Below are positions 26,276 to 35,097 of a stretch of 64,000 nt of DNA, piece after piece. The stretch spans positions 124,001 to 188,000 of the forward strand of contig JBCBBJ010000001.1 of the NCBI GenBank assembly GCA_038531745.1. The letters are read 5' to 3'. The DNA comes from CALLPQ01 sp038531745 (GTDB lineage Bacteria; Pseudomonadota; Alphaproteobacteria; Caulobacterales; Parvularculaceae). The notes below the pieces were generated by a model, which worked only from the letters and a program-made list of their open reading frames with translations, ran no database searches and was not told the origin of the DNA. A program made the position numbers and the translations under genes. Each line of letters opens with the position of its first letter. Positions within the stretch are counted from its first letter, which is position 1.

Positions 26276-26627
26276 AATCTGGCCCCGCTTTTGCAGCCAA
26301 TGGCAAAGGTTCAAACCCGCATAGGTCGTGGAAAACTCGCAACACAGGAACGTTTGCGCCGGTGAATGTGACGATCCGTGCGCACTATTTCCTTGAGCCC
26401 ATCTGGCGAGGGCAGTAGGACACGCCGGGACCGCTGTAACGAATCTGAAACAAGACTGCGATAAAGCGCCCTCGATGGAAAGGTCAGGAACCAAAAATGG
26501 GAAATCGTCATTGTGCGGCGCACCATTGCCAGACCCGTCCATTACCCGTACCGCACACCCTCACGGTCCAGGGCATGGTGGTAAGAATAAGCATTCGTCT
26601 TTCCGAGCAGGCACTAGGGAGTGACAG
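26276..26627. other. intergenic region upstream of dksA
   Basis: 352 bases between fliX and dksA. Frames on the minus strand here do not look like proteins. It presumably holds the dksA promoter. No tRNA, repeat or clear terminator seen. Confidence 0.5.
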
Positions 26628-27041
26628 ATGAGCGTTAACTTAGAAGAATATCGTCCGACATATGACGAACCGTTTATGAATGAACGGCAGGTTGACTATT
26701 TCCGCCGCAAACTCGTGGACTGGAAAGAAGACATCGTTCGCGAGAGTAAATGCACGCTTAATCAGCTTGCTGAGGAAAACAACCAGCTGCCGGATATTGC
26801 GGATCGCGCGTCAAGCGAAACCGACAAAGCGCTGGAATTGCGTACCCGTGACCGCCAGCGTAAACTCATCGCAAAGATTGACGCTGCAATCCGGCGGATC
26901 AATGCGGGCGAATATGGCTATTGCGAAGAAACCGGCGATCCCATCAGCCTTGAACGCCTCGAAGCGCGCCCCATCGCCACCCTGTCGCTAGAGGCGCAAG
27001 AACGCCACGAGCGAAAAGAAAAAGTCCATCGCGACGATTAG
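26628..27041 (+). CDS. dksA: RNA polymerase-binding transcription factor DksA
   Basis: Binds the secondary channel of RNA polymerase and acts with ppGpp in the stringent response. The 137 residues include the coiled coil (about 22-100) with the tip segment DIADRASSETDKALELRTRDR (the D-x-x-D/A tip) and the C-terminal globular part GEYGYCEETGDPISLERLEARP. Only the first of the four zinc cysteines is kept; the others are Thr, Ser and Ala (a C-T-S-A pattern), so zinc binding is unlikely. This variant is common in alphaproteobacteria. Confidence 0.95.
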   Translation: MSVNLEEYRPTYDEPFMNERQVDYFRRKLVDWKEDIVRESKCTLNQLAEENNQLPDIADRASSETDKALELRTRDRQRKLIAKIDAAIRRINAGEYGYCEETGDPISLERLEARPIATLSLEAQERHERKEKVHRDD

Positions 27042-27049
27042 GGTGGGGT

Positions 27050-27068
27050 AGCGTGGTTTCGCCACGCT
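27050..27068 (+). terminator. hairpin after dksA, possible terminator
   Basis: 7-bp stem (agcgtgg / ccacgct) with a 5-base loop starting 9 bases after the dksA stop, followed by taaaaacttctt. T content is poor, so termination strength is uncertain. Confidence 0.45.
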
Positions 27069-27142
27069 TAAAAACTTCTTCAAAAACTCTGCTTGGATGC
27101 TGACCGCGTTCTAACACCTCCCTGAAATCCCGCCTCATTGCC

Positions 27143-28207
27143 ATGTCCAGTGAAACCACCCACCGATTTTGTGTTGCGCCGATGATGGATGGAACGGACT
27201 GCCACTGTCGGTTCTTTCATCGGTTAATGTCGCACCGGGCGCGGCTTTATTCTGAGATGGTGACCGCCGATGCGGTGGTGCATGGTGACCGGGATCATCT
27301 GCTTGGTTTTTCCGCGGCAGAGCATCCGGTGGCATTACAATTGGGGGGCAGTGTTCCGGCACGTCTCGCGCAAGCAGCCGCGATTGGCGCCGACTATGGC
27401 TATGATGAGATCAATCTGAATGTGGGTTGCCCGTCGGACCGGGTTCAGTCGGGGGCGTTTGGTGCCTGCCTAATGAAAACACCTGCATTGGTGGCTGACT
27501 GTGTGGCGGCCATGCGCGCTAATGCGCGCGTGCCGGTCACGATAAAATGCCGTCTTGGCGTCGATGATCAGGACCCGGCGCAAACGCTTTTTGCTTTCAT
27601 TGAAACGGTAGCAAGCGCGGGTTGCGATATCTTCATCATCCACGCGCGCAAGGCGTGGCTGCAAGGCCTGTCGCCAAAAGAAAACAGAACGGTGCCGCCG
27701 CTGGATTATGCGTTGGTGCGCGCGGTCAAGTCCCGGTTTCCCTCTTTGACGATTGTACTCAATGGCGGGCTCGAAACCGCCCAAGGCGCGCATCAGGAAA
27801 TGATCCGCACTCTAAATGATCTTCAAGCGGAGGAACCACATAGTCCGCCCCCGGGGGTAGACGGCGTCATGCTGGGCCGGGCGCCCTATGCCAATCCATG
27901 GCTATTGTCTGACGTTGATCCGCTCTTTTTTGATAGCCCTCCACCGGTCTTGTCGCGCCGGCAAGTTGCCCTTCAGATGCAAGACTATGTGAACCGGATG
28001 GTCCTTGATCACGGCGTATCGCCCCACGCCATTACGCGGCATATGCTTGGCCTTTTTAGTGGTCAGGGCGGGGCTCGTCATTGGCGTCAGGCCTTGTCGC
28101 GGCACGGTCGCAAGACACCCACCGATATTTTGGCGACAACCCTGGCAACGATGCCGCCGGATAGTGAGCCAGCGCACCCGCCGTTAACGGCGGCGCTTCC
28201 CGTTTGA
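27143..28207 (+). CDS. dusA: tRNA dihydrouridine(20/20a) synthase DusA
   Basis: Flavoenzyme that reduces U20/U20a in the tRNA D-loop. The 354 residues have the Dus TIM-barrel motifs: FCVAPMMDGTDCHCRFFHR at the FMN site, EMVTADAVVHGDR, LQLGGS, and INLNVGCPSDRVQSGAFGACLM with the catalytic cysteine (the A in GAFGACLM positions it as the DusA form). Later come IHARKAWLQGLSPKENR and GVMLGRAPYANPW. Its stop overlaps the TTG start of the next gene. Confidence 0.96.
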   Translation: MSSETTHRFCVAPMMDGTDCHCRFFHRLMSHRARLYSEMVTADAVVHGDRDHLLGFSAAEHPVALQLGGSVPARLAQAAAIGADYGYDEINLNVGCPSDRVQSGAFGACLMKTPALVADCVAAMRANARVPVTIKCRLGVDDQDPAQTLFAFIETVASAGCDIFIIHARKAWLQGLSPKENRTVPPLDYALVRAVKSRFPSLTIVLNGGLETAQGAHQEMIRTLNDLQAEEPHSPPPGVDGVMLGRAPYANPWLLSDVDPLFFDSPPPVLSRRQVALQMQDYVNRMVLDHGVSPHAITRHMLGLFSGQGGARHWRQALSRHGRKTPTDILATTLATMPPDSEPAHPPLTAALPV

Positions 28208-29121
28208 CCGAATTTTTAGCCACAAATGCTATGGCAGCACTTCCTGCTTTGGGGGCAAGTGCGGGGCAGGGGCTCGCCATAATCCTTATACTGATGTGTA
28301 TTGGTGCGCTTGCCGGTTTTGCCGGTGGACTGTTTGGAATTGGCGGTGGCATCATCATGGTGCCAGCCCTATTTTTATATTTCGAGACGCAAGCCATCGC
28401 GCCCCACTTGATCATGCCGAGCGCGGTGGCAACCTCTCTTGCGGTAATTATCGTGACCGCTTGCCGTGCATTGCAAACCCATCATGGTGCTGGCGCGGTG
28501 GATTGGCCGGTGCTGCGCCGTTGGTTCGGGTGGATTGGCGTTGGCGCGTTTGCCGCGGGGCAGGTGGTGCCGCTTTTGCCTCAGCGATGGCTGGTGTTGA
28601 TCTTTGCGGCAGGGGCGTTTGCCCTCGGCGTGGTGCGGATTGCAAAGCTCTTTCGCCGTGCAACGGGTCGCGGATCTAAAACCGAAACCATGGCTGGGAT
28701 AGAGCGGGCCCATGAACGCGCAGAACCGCTGACCCCGGTCATTGCTATCGTCACGGGGCTTGTGTCGGGTGTCCTCGGCATTGGCGGTGGGGCGATCGGG
28801 GTAATGGCTTTAACTGCCGCAAAAATGCCGATTCACAGGGCCGTGGGCACCGCGTCAGGCTTTGGTATTGCGGTGGCGGTGCCCGGCACGCTGGCCTTTG
28901 TCTGGTCCGGTTTGGCAGATGCCGGGGTGGCGATGGGCCAATTGCCGGCGGGCTCGCTTGGCTTTGTCAACCTGCCGGCGGCATTGGTCATGGCCGGGCT
29001 GAGTGTGGTGACGGCGCCCATGGGCGCGCGTTGTGCCCAATATTTGTCTCCGCGCTGGCTATCGGGGCTATTCGGGTTTTACATCATCGCAATGGCGATC
29101 TTGATGATAAGCCGGGCCTGA
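28204..29121 (+). CDS. TauE/SafE family sulfite/anion exporter
   Basis: A 305-residue membrane protein with about eight hydrophobic segments and the two TauE/SafE internal repeats, each with a glycine-rich signature: FAGGLFGIGGGIIMVPAL near residue 40 and VSGVLGIGGGAIGVMAL near 190. Family members export sulfite, sulfoacetate or related anions across the inner membrane. The TTG start overlaps dusA by four bases; an ATG 9 codons later is an alternative. Substrate not predictable. Confidence 0.92.
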   Translation: MTEFLATNAMAALPALGASAGQGLAIILILMCIGALAGFAGGLFGIGGGIIMVPALFLYFETQAIAPHLIMPSAVATSLAVIIVTACRALQTHHGAGAVDWPVLRRWFGWIGVGAFAAGQVVPLLPQRWLVLIFAAGAFALGVVRIAKLFRRATGRGSKTETMAGIERAHERAEPLTPVIAIVTGLVSGVLGIGGGAIGVMALTAAKMPIHRAVGTASGFGIAVAVPGTLAFVWSGLADAGVAMGQLPAGSLGFVNLPAALVMAGLSVVTAPMGARCAQYLSPRWLSGLFGFYIIAMAILMISRA

Positions 29122-29494
29122 TGGCCTTAAACCGGCATCATGGTGTGGCACCATAGTTTGCGGTAGGCGATGCGGTATAGGGGAAACACCGCGTTGTTTT
29201 TCAACAGTAAAATTGTTTGCGAGCCCGATTAGGGATATGATATCCTCCCAGATTGTGACAGTGGCTTTGTTTTGTTTCATTGAAGCTAAGGTTCGGTTGA
29301 TTGGCGTAGGGAAAAGCGTTTGGACATAGGGGAACAGGGGCAGACATCTGTCCCGCTATTCTCCGCAAAATCGAACACGACGAGCCGCGCCGGTGCGACC
29401 CAGCTGAAGATGGGACAAGTGATAGGGTTTGGAACACGACATTTTGGGTGGCCGATAGGGTGAAGCCCAGGGGACAATAGGAAGAGAGATAGAG
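29122..29494. other. intergenic region
   Basis: 373 bases between the TauE gene and the repeat protein gene. It contains a short hairpin (atggtg / caccat) soon after the TauE stop. Otherwise there are only short, unconvincing frames. A tggcac...tttgc string looks like sigma-54 but the spacing is one base too long. Confidence 0.5.
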
Positions 29495-30859
29495 ATGAAC
29501 GCAACACGACAAAAACTTGCTTTGGCTGCTGGCGTAGCGGCGATGGCATTGGGTGCCGGGTCAGCCATCACCGCGGCACAGGCGCAAGAGGTGACGCAGT
29601 TGAATAATGTGACCGTTGTGACCCATGGCGCGGTGTTGGGACGTCCGGCGCCCGTTCGCGCCGCCCCTGCTGCCCTCGTCGCGCGCGGCTTGCCGCAAGC
29701 GGTTCGGAGTGGCCAATCCTTGCGCACGACGAATGCTGGTGCGCGCACCGCTATATATACTAATAGTGCAATTGCCGGGCCCAGCGGCGGGGCACGTTTC
29801 GCGCCCACTACAGTGAACGCGTCAACAACAGGAACAGCGGCGCCGATCAGTGCGGTTGTCACAACCACCGCCGTCGCCCAACAGCAACAGCTTTCGGCGG
29901 AAGATATTGAGCGTCTTCGCCGGGAAAACGCGGCCCTTCGTCAGCGTAATGAGCAACTAACCCGTGCCTCCACCGGTGGCAGCAGCGGCAACGCCGCCGA
30001 TTTGCCCCCCAACGCCAAAAGTGGTGAGTGCTATGCCCGGGTTATCATTCCCGGCCAATATGAGACGAGCACGGAGCGGGTTCTCGACACAGCAAGCTCC
30101 GAACGGGTAGAGGTTATCCCTGCGGAATACGCCTTTGAAAATCAGCAGGTGTTAACCCGGGAAGCATCTGAGCGGATCGAAGTGATCCCGGCCACCTACA
30201 AGACGGTCAGCGAAACCGTTGAGGTAGAACCGGCACGCACGGAGCTAAAAACCATTCCCGCCACCTATGAGAATGTCACCGAGCAGATCCTTGTGCGCGA
30301 AGCGTACACCACTTGGAAAAAAGGCTCCGGCCCGATCACCCGTGTTGATTCGTCGACTGGGGAGATCATGTGCCTGGTTGAGGTGCCCGCCGAGTATAAG
30401 ACCGTTGTGCGCAAAGAGCTGAAAAGCCCAGCGCGCACAGAAGAAGTTTTTGTGCCGGCGAAAACCCGCACGATCACCAAGCGGGTGCTGGACCAGCCGG
30501 CAACGACCCGTTCAGTGCCAATTCCGGCGCAATATGACACCGTTCGCGTGCGCAAGCTGGTGCGGCCCGCGCAGGAGCGACGCATCCCCATTGAGGCCAC
30601 CTATCGGACCCTCACCAAGCAACGCAAGGTCAGTGACGAACGGCTCGAATGGCGCGAAATTCTGTGTGAGACTAACACGACGCCAGGCGTGATTCGTAAA
30701 GTACAAATCGCGCTGCGCCGTGCGGGCTACAATCCTGGCGGTGTTGACGGTGTGTTGGGCGCCCAAACGATTTCAGCCTTGCGGGCCTATCAGGTTGATC
30801 AGGGCTTACCCTCTGGCCAATTGACCATGGCAACAATCCGCCGGCTCGGCGTTATCTAA
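29495..30859 (+). CDS. exported repeat protein with C-terminal peptidoglycan-binding domain
   Basis: A 454-residue protein with a signal peptide (about residues 1-30, ending AAQAQE), a low-complexity Ala/Thr region, a short leucine-heptad coiled coil (about 129-153) and then about nine degenerate 20-22-residue units of the form IPAxYxTVxExVxVxPAxTE (about 185-390). The C-terminal about 55 residues form a PG_binding_1 domain (VQIALRRAGYNPGGVDGVLG...). Probably an envelope protein held on peptidoglycan. The repeat array has no function known to me. A strong ggaagagag-type site precedes the ATG and a terminator follows. Confidence 0.85.
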   Translation: MNATRQKLALAAGVAAMALGAGSAITAAQAQEVTQLNNVTVVTHGAVLGRPAPVRAAPAALVARGLPQAVRSGQSLRTTNAGARTAIYTNSAIAGPSGGARFAPTTVNASTTGTAAPISAVVTTTAVAQQQQLSAEDIERLRRENAALRQRNEQLTRASTGGSSGNAADLPPNAKSGECYARVIIPGQYETSTERVLDTASSERVEVIPAEYAFENQQVLTREASERIEVIPATYKTVSETVEVEPARTELKTIPATYENVTEQILVREAYTTWKKGSGPITRVDSSTGEIMCLVEVPAEYKTVVRKELKSPARTEEVFVPAKTRTITKRVLDQPATTRSVPIPAQYDTVRVRKLVRPAQERRIPIEATYRTLTKQRKVSDERLEWREILCETNTTPGVIRKVQIALRRAGYNPGGVDGVLGAQTISALRAYQVDQGLPSGQLTMATIRRLGVI

Positions 30860-30878
30860 CACGCCACAGACGAACAAA

Positions 30879-30918
30879 AAAAAGCCGTGCAACCTGAACG
30901 GGTTGCGCGGCTTTTTTC
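30879..30918. terminator. strong intrinsic terminator
   Basis: 16-bp stem with one G-T wobble (aaaaagccgtgcaacc / ggttgcgcggcttttt), 6-base loop, then T-rich sequence, 20 bases after the repeat-protein stop. The A-run on the other side makes it potentially bidirectional. Confidence 0.85.
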
Positions 30919-31113
30919 TTAATCCGCCAAAAGGCGAGGACGGGCCGCTGTTGATGCTAACCGTGCGCTCCAACATTAAATCTGCCCATCCAAAGGGTCT
31001 TAACCTTAAATTTTGGTAGTAATTAACACTTTGGAAAGCTACGTTTTTTGCAGGGTCTGTTATGATCATCTGTGGTGGTGACGAATGGTGTTGCGGGAGT
31101 TGGGGTAGAATAA

Positions 31114-32022
31114 ATGTTGTTTTCTCGGAATGAAGTCGGTCAAGGGGTGCGCAGCTATGTGCCGGTGGATACGCGGCGCGGTGCACGGGCCGCAGCGTCG
31201 CACGCGGCGATGTTGACCGCGCGGCGTCAATTTTTGCGGCGTGTGACGACCATGGCGGTGATGGCCGTGCTCGCCACGATCCTAGCGTTTGGCATCGGCG
31301 AGAAAGTCCGTGCCGAGACGGTTTTGCTCGACGGGATCGTCACCGATGGGTCGTTTTTAAGCTCACGTTTTGTGGCTGATCCCAGCCAGCCCGGCGGCGG
31401 ATCGATCATGAGTGTTGATCAATTAGGCCTCACCGATACGCCCCTGACCATCGCGCTTGAATTCGCCCCCGGCGTATTGGGCGACCCGATCATGGATGGC
31501 TATTCCTTCTTGATCCTCGATCCCAATAGCGGGCTTGCCACGGGGTCAAACCTGTCAATCTCGGGCACCCTTGGCGACCCCAGCATGGGCGGCTTTGTCT
31601 TTGAAACTGCAATCAGCGGCGCCTCAAGCCGCGCGCTCATCGATAATGGTGTGCTCAGCGTTGTCTTGCCGATCATTAGCGGGCCATCTTCAGCGGGTAA
31701 CAGTCTTGCCGGATCGGCCAGCGGTCTCCTGACCCTAATGTCAGCGCCGTTGCCCATGAGCGTGCAGACGGTGGGCGATCTCGTCACGTTCCTGCGCACC
31801 ACAGGTCTGGCAACCAGCGGTACGTTACCGGTTGAATTTTTCGCTAGCAACGGCCCTGGTGAGCAAACTTTTGTAACCACAGACATTGATTTCGTCGTGA
31901 ATGCCGATGGTGAAATTCCAGCGGTTCCCCTGCCAGCGGCCGCATGGATTTTCGTTGCGGGTCTCGCCGCCATGGCCCGGTCAATGCGTCGAAAGTCTTT
32001 GCGGCCAAACATGGCTAGTTGA
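31114..32022 (+). CDS. VPLPA-CTERM sorting-domain protein
   Basis: A 302-residue exported protein. After a basic N-terminus (TARRQFLRR) there is a signal helix ending near KVRAET. The mature part is Gly/Ser/Leu rich and beta-strand-like with no cysteines. The C-terminus has the tripartite sorting signal VPLPAAAWIFVAGLAAMARSMRRK split as motif VPLPA, hydrophobic helix, Arg-rich end. Such proteins are processed by exosortases and are often linked with exopolysaccharide. No exosortase is in this window. The start may be later (ATG at codon 33, MLTARRQF). Confidence 0.8.
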   Translation: MLFSRNEVGQGVRSYVPVDTRRGARAAASHAAMLTARRQFLRRVTTMAVMAVLATILAFGIGEKVRAETVLLDGIVTDGSFLSSRFVADPSQPGGGSIMSVDQLGLTDTPLTIALEFAPGVLGDPIMDGYSFLILDPNSGLATGSNLSISGTLGDPSMGGFVFETAISGASSRALIDNGVLSVVLPIISGPSSAGNSLAGSASGLLTLMSAPLPMSVQTVGDLVTFLRTTGLATSGTLPVEFFASNGPGEQTFVTTDIDFVVNADGEIPAVPLPAAAWIFVAGLAAMARSMRRKSLRPNMAS

Positions 32023-32055
32023 CCGCAATCAGCTTTTGGCTATCCGCCTTCAGAC

Positions 32056-33369
32056 CTATTGCGTCGTCAACACATGCTCGTAAATCAAACCGCGCAGGCG
32101 GGCGATTTCGTCGGCGTCATTGGTCACCGGCTGGTGCACTTGCGACATGATTAGACCCACAATGCCCAATTCCTGGTCAATCCAGAATGCCGTGCCTTCA
32201 TACCCGCCGCCCACGAGCAAGCCGGGCTTTTGGTCGGGCATGCCGTCAACCTTGCCGCTGGTGACCCAGATATTAAAGCCATTGTGTCCGTACGGACTAT
32301 CAAGCTGTGTTTTCGGAGTGGACCAGTCTGCTAGTGTTGCCGCGTCAAGAATTCTGACGCCGTTAAGGATGCCGTCATTGCCCATCATCCGCAGGAACGT
32401 TGCATAGGCCCGTGTGGTGCCAACCATGCCCTCAACACCGAAAAACGCCCGCTCGGCACCCCTATAGCGGGGGACGGGGCCGCCAAAAATCTCAAGATCA
32501 TCCTCCTCCGCTACGGTGAGTGTACCGCTTTTGCCGGTGACCGTTGGGAAGAGCGGGGTATAAACTGGCAGGGTATAGGACAGCGTTTCATCAATATTGA
32601 GGGGACCGGTGATCCGCTCCCTGATGACCGCATCAAAGGCTTTCCCGGTGGCGCGCTCTGCAACCAATCCCAAAACGGTTGTCCCGATCCCGTAGTGATA
32701 GTCAGCCATGGCGCTCGGGTGCAGGGGTAAGCCAGCGATACGATTGATTAGGTCGTCTGACGATGTTGCCTCGGGTAGGCGCGCCTTGCTCATGGGCCTA
32801 TTGAGGCAGGGAAACTGCGTATACGTATAATAAAAACCATCAGTATGGTTGAGAAGATCCTCAATGGTCATTGGGCGCGCTGGGGCGCTTGGCGTTGCCG
32901 CGCAGGATGGCCCGTCAGTTGTCTCGCCCAAAACCCTCATATCGGTGAATTCAGGGATGTATTTTGTCACCGGATCAGACCGATTGAGGACCCTGTTCTC
33001 TTCCAGATCAAGAATGGCCGCGATGGTCACGCTTTTGCTCATGGACCAGAGGCGAAACCAGCTGTCTCCGGTGGGTACCCGCGACGCAAGGGCCGGGTTT
33101 GTTGCCTGATGTTCATAAACGACGTTACCCTACAACGTCTCTACCCTGACATATAAAAAGGGATAGACCCCGCGATTGACGGCGTCATTGATTGCCTCGT
33201 CAACACGTGACTGATCGGCAATAGGTGCGCCTATATCTTGCGAAGAAACGCGCCCTGGGTCCGCATGATCACTATTAGGGGTGCATGCGCCGAGGCTTAA
33301 CGCCAAACCAAAACTAAGGCTGATCAACGCCGTAAGGCCGAAATCAGCAAAATGGGCAGGTGAACGCAT
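32056..33369 (-). pseudogene. beta-lactamase-fold serine hydrolase (class C type), interrupted by an in-frame amber codon
   Basis: The first 79 codons (33369-33133) encode a lipoprotein signal (LALSLGACTP) and VDEAINDAVNRGVYPFLYVRVETL, then a TAG at 33130-33132. The same frame continues GNVVYEHQATNPALASRVP...DSWFRLWSMSKSVTIAAILDLEE to the stop at 32056. The catalytic SxxK (SMSK) lies only about 30 codons after the TAG, so the stop falls inside the conserved N-terminal beta-hairpin. Downstream are the YHYGIGTTVLG Y-x-x (Tyr) motif and family C-terminal blocks. TAG is a normal stop elsewhere here. Without the stop it is a 437-codon esterase/penicillin-binding-like lipoprotein. An internal start at 33042 would lack the export signal. 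Confidence 0.8.
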
Positions 33370-33402
33370 CGCTATTCCATTCCAGTTTGCAGTGCCAGCG
33401 CT

Positions 33403-34902
33403 TTACAGCGTCTGGTTATAGGCCCCCACCTGAGGGTGTTCAGCAAGGACTTTGTTCATTTCATCAAACATCGCGCGCATATTTTTTTCCGATGTCGGAC
33501 TTTCAATGACAACGACAAGTTCGGGCTTGTTTGACGATGCGCGGATCAGGCCCCAGGTGCCGTCTTCTGCCGTGATGCGGATGCCATTGACGGTCACAAC
33601 ATCACGGATGGGTTGGCCAATGATTGTACCGCCCTGTTCCGCCCGAGCCGATAGGGCGGCAACGATTTTTTCCACAACAGCGTATTTTTCCTCATCGGCA
33701 CAGTGCGGCGACATGGTGGGCGATTGCCAGGTGGTGGGCAGGGACTGGCGCAAATCCGACAGTTTCTTATCCGGATTCCGGTCAAGCATATGGAGGAGCG
33801 CGATGGCCGCCACCAGCCCGTCATCATAACCCCGGCCAATGGGGGCGTTGAAAAAGAAGTGTCCAGATTTTTCGAACCCGGCAAGGGCACCAAGCTCATG
33901 ATTTTTGCGCTTGATATAAGAATGCCCGGTCTTCCAATAGACTGTTCGCGCGCCGCGCTCCACCAGGATGGGGTCTGTGGTAAATAGCCCCGTGGATTTC
34001 ACATCAACCACGAATTGCGCATTTTCATGCTGGGCGGCAAGGTCACGGGCGATCAGTACACCGATCTTATCGGCAAAAATCTCCTCGCCCGTATCATCAA
34101 CAACACCGCAGCGATCACCATCCCCATCGAAGCCAAGGGCCATATCGGCGCCATGCTCGCGAACCGCCGTTTGCATGGCGTGCAGCATTTCCATATCTTC
34201 CGGGTTAGGATTATAGCGTGGAAAGGTATGATCAAGGTCGGCGTCCATGGGGATCACCTCTAACCCCATGCGAGAGAGCGCCTCGGGCGCGTAGGCCCCG
34301 GCGGTGCCGTTGCCACACGCGGCGATGACTTTCATGGACCGCGAAAAGCGCACGTCCTTGGTCACATCGGCAATATAACGCTCGCGCATCCCTTCCACAA
34401 AAGTGTAGCTACCCCCGGGACGCGGGGCGAAGGTACCGCTCAGCACGATTTCCTTAAGCCGGCCCATTTCATCGGGACCAAAGGTCAGGGGGCGTTCGGC
34501 CCCCATTTTCACGCCGGTCCAGCCATTTTCATTATGGCTTGCGGTGACCATGGCAACGCACGGGATATCGAGGTCAAACTGCGCAAAATAGGCAACCGGT
34601 GATAGGGCCAGGCCAATATCGTGTACCTCAACGCCTGCGCTCATGAGCCCGACGATTAGCGCTTGTTTGATCGACGTGGAATAGCCGCGAAAATCATGGC
34701 CCACCACAATGCGCGGCGGCTTACCAAGCTCGTGGATTAGCGTGCCCAGGCCAAGGCCAAGGGCTTGAATACCGAGCAGGTTGATTTCCTTTTCGAATAC
34801 CCAGCGCGCATCATATTCCCTAAAGCCCGTGGGCTTCACGAGGGGTGTTATCTCATAGTCTAGCGTATTGGCAGTCAGATCGGCGCGCGGGGTTGGCAGC
34901 AT
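33403..34902 (-). CDS. phosphomannomutase/phosphoglucomutase
   Basis: Interconverts hexose 1- and 6-phosphates for nucleotide-sugar and polysaccharide synthesis. The 499 residues have the four alpha-D-phosphohexomutase domains: phosphoserine loop TASHNENGW with S122 as the phosphorylated residue, the metal loop FDGDGDRCG, the sugar-binding FEKSGHFFF segment and a C-terminal phosphate-binding RASSNKPELVVVIES. The family name (algC/manB/pgm) depends on substrate preference, which the sequence does not settle. An unrelated exported protein gene is divergent. Confidence 0.94.
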   Translation of the reverse strand: MLPTPRADLTANTLDYEITPLVKPTGFREYDARWVFEKEINLLGIQALGLGLGTLIHELGKPPRIVVGHDFRGYSTSIKQALIVGLMSAGVEVHDIGLALSPVAYFAQFDLDIPCVAMVTASHNENGWTGVKMGAERPLTFGPDEMGRLKEIVLSGTFAPRPGGSYTFVEGMRERYIADVTKDVRFSRSMKVIAACGNGTAGAYAPEALSRMGLEVIPMDADLDHTFPRYNPNPEDMEMLHAMQTAVREHGADMALGFDGDGDRCGVVDDTGEEIFADKIGVLIARDLAAQHENAQFVVDVKSTGLFTTDPILVERGARTVYWKTGHSYIKRKNHELGALAGFEKSGHFFFNAPIGRGYDDGLVAAIALLHMLDRNPDKKLSDLRQSLPTTWQSPTMSPHCADEEKYAVVEKIVAALSARAEQGGTIIGQPIRDVVTVNGIRITAEDGTWGLIRASSNKPELVVVIESPTSEKNMRAMFDEMNKVLAEHPQVGAYNQTL

Positions 34903-35021
34903 GGGGTGGGTCCTTGTTTGGTGGCGCCGACGGTTCTGGCGCAGGGGTTCGGCGGACCTTAGCGCTGCGAAAGATTACCGCAAGCCATGGCCTGCTGCGG
35001 TGTCGTCTCCGCGCACTTTGT

Positions 35022-35034
35022 CCCCAAATTGGGG
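35022..35034. promoter_or_regulatory. perfect palindrome upstream of an exported protein gene
   Basis: ccccaa-a-ttgggg, about 65 bases before the start at 35098 and about 40 bases before a TATAAT. Could be an operator, but the target protein is unknown. Confidence 0.25.
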
Positions 35035-35074
35035 GTGTTCGGGCAGGGAAGGCCTTGTGCTATGGTCACAGTAA

Positions 35075-35080
35075 TATAAT
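35075..35080 (+). promoter_or_regulatory. TATAAT -10 element
   Basis: A perfect TATAAT 17 bases upstream of the start codon region (start at 35098). A matching -35 is poor (a TTGTG-like string at a non-ideal distance), so this is only a plausible promoter. Confidence 0.35.
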
Positions 35081-35097
35081 TTCGGAGCACCAAGAAA

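Noticed and set aside
26300..26320. ggttcaaaccc string resembling a tRNA T-loop
   Set aside because: The flanking bases do not pair to form a T-stem and no anticodon or acceptor arm is present.
29144..29164. Sigma-54-like string tggcac...tttgc after the TauE gene
   Set aside because: Distance between the GG and GC elements is one base too long for a sigma-54 promoter.
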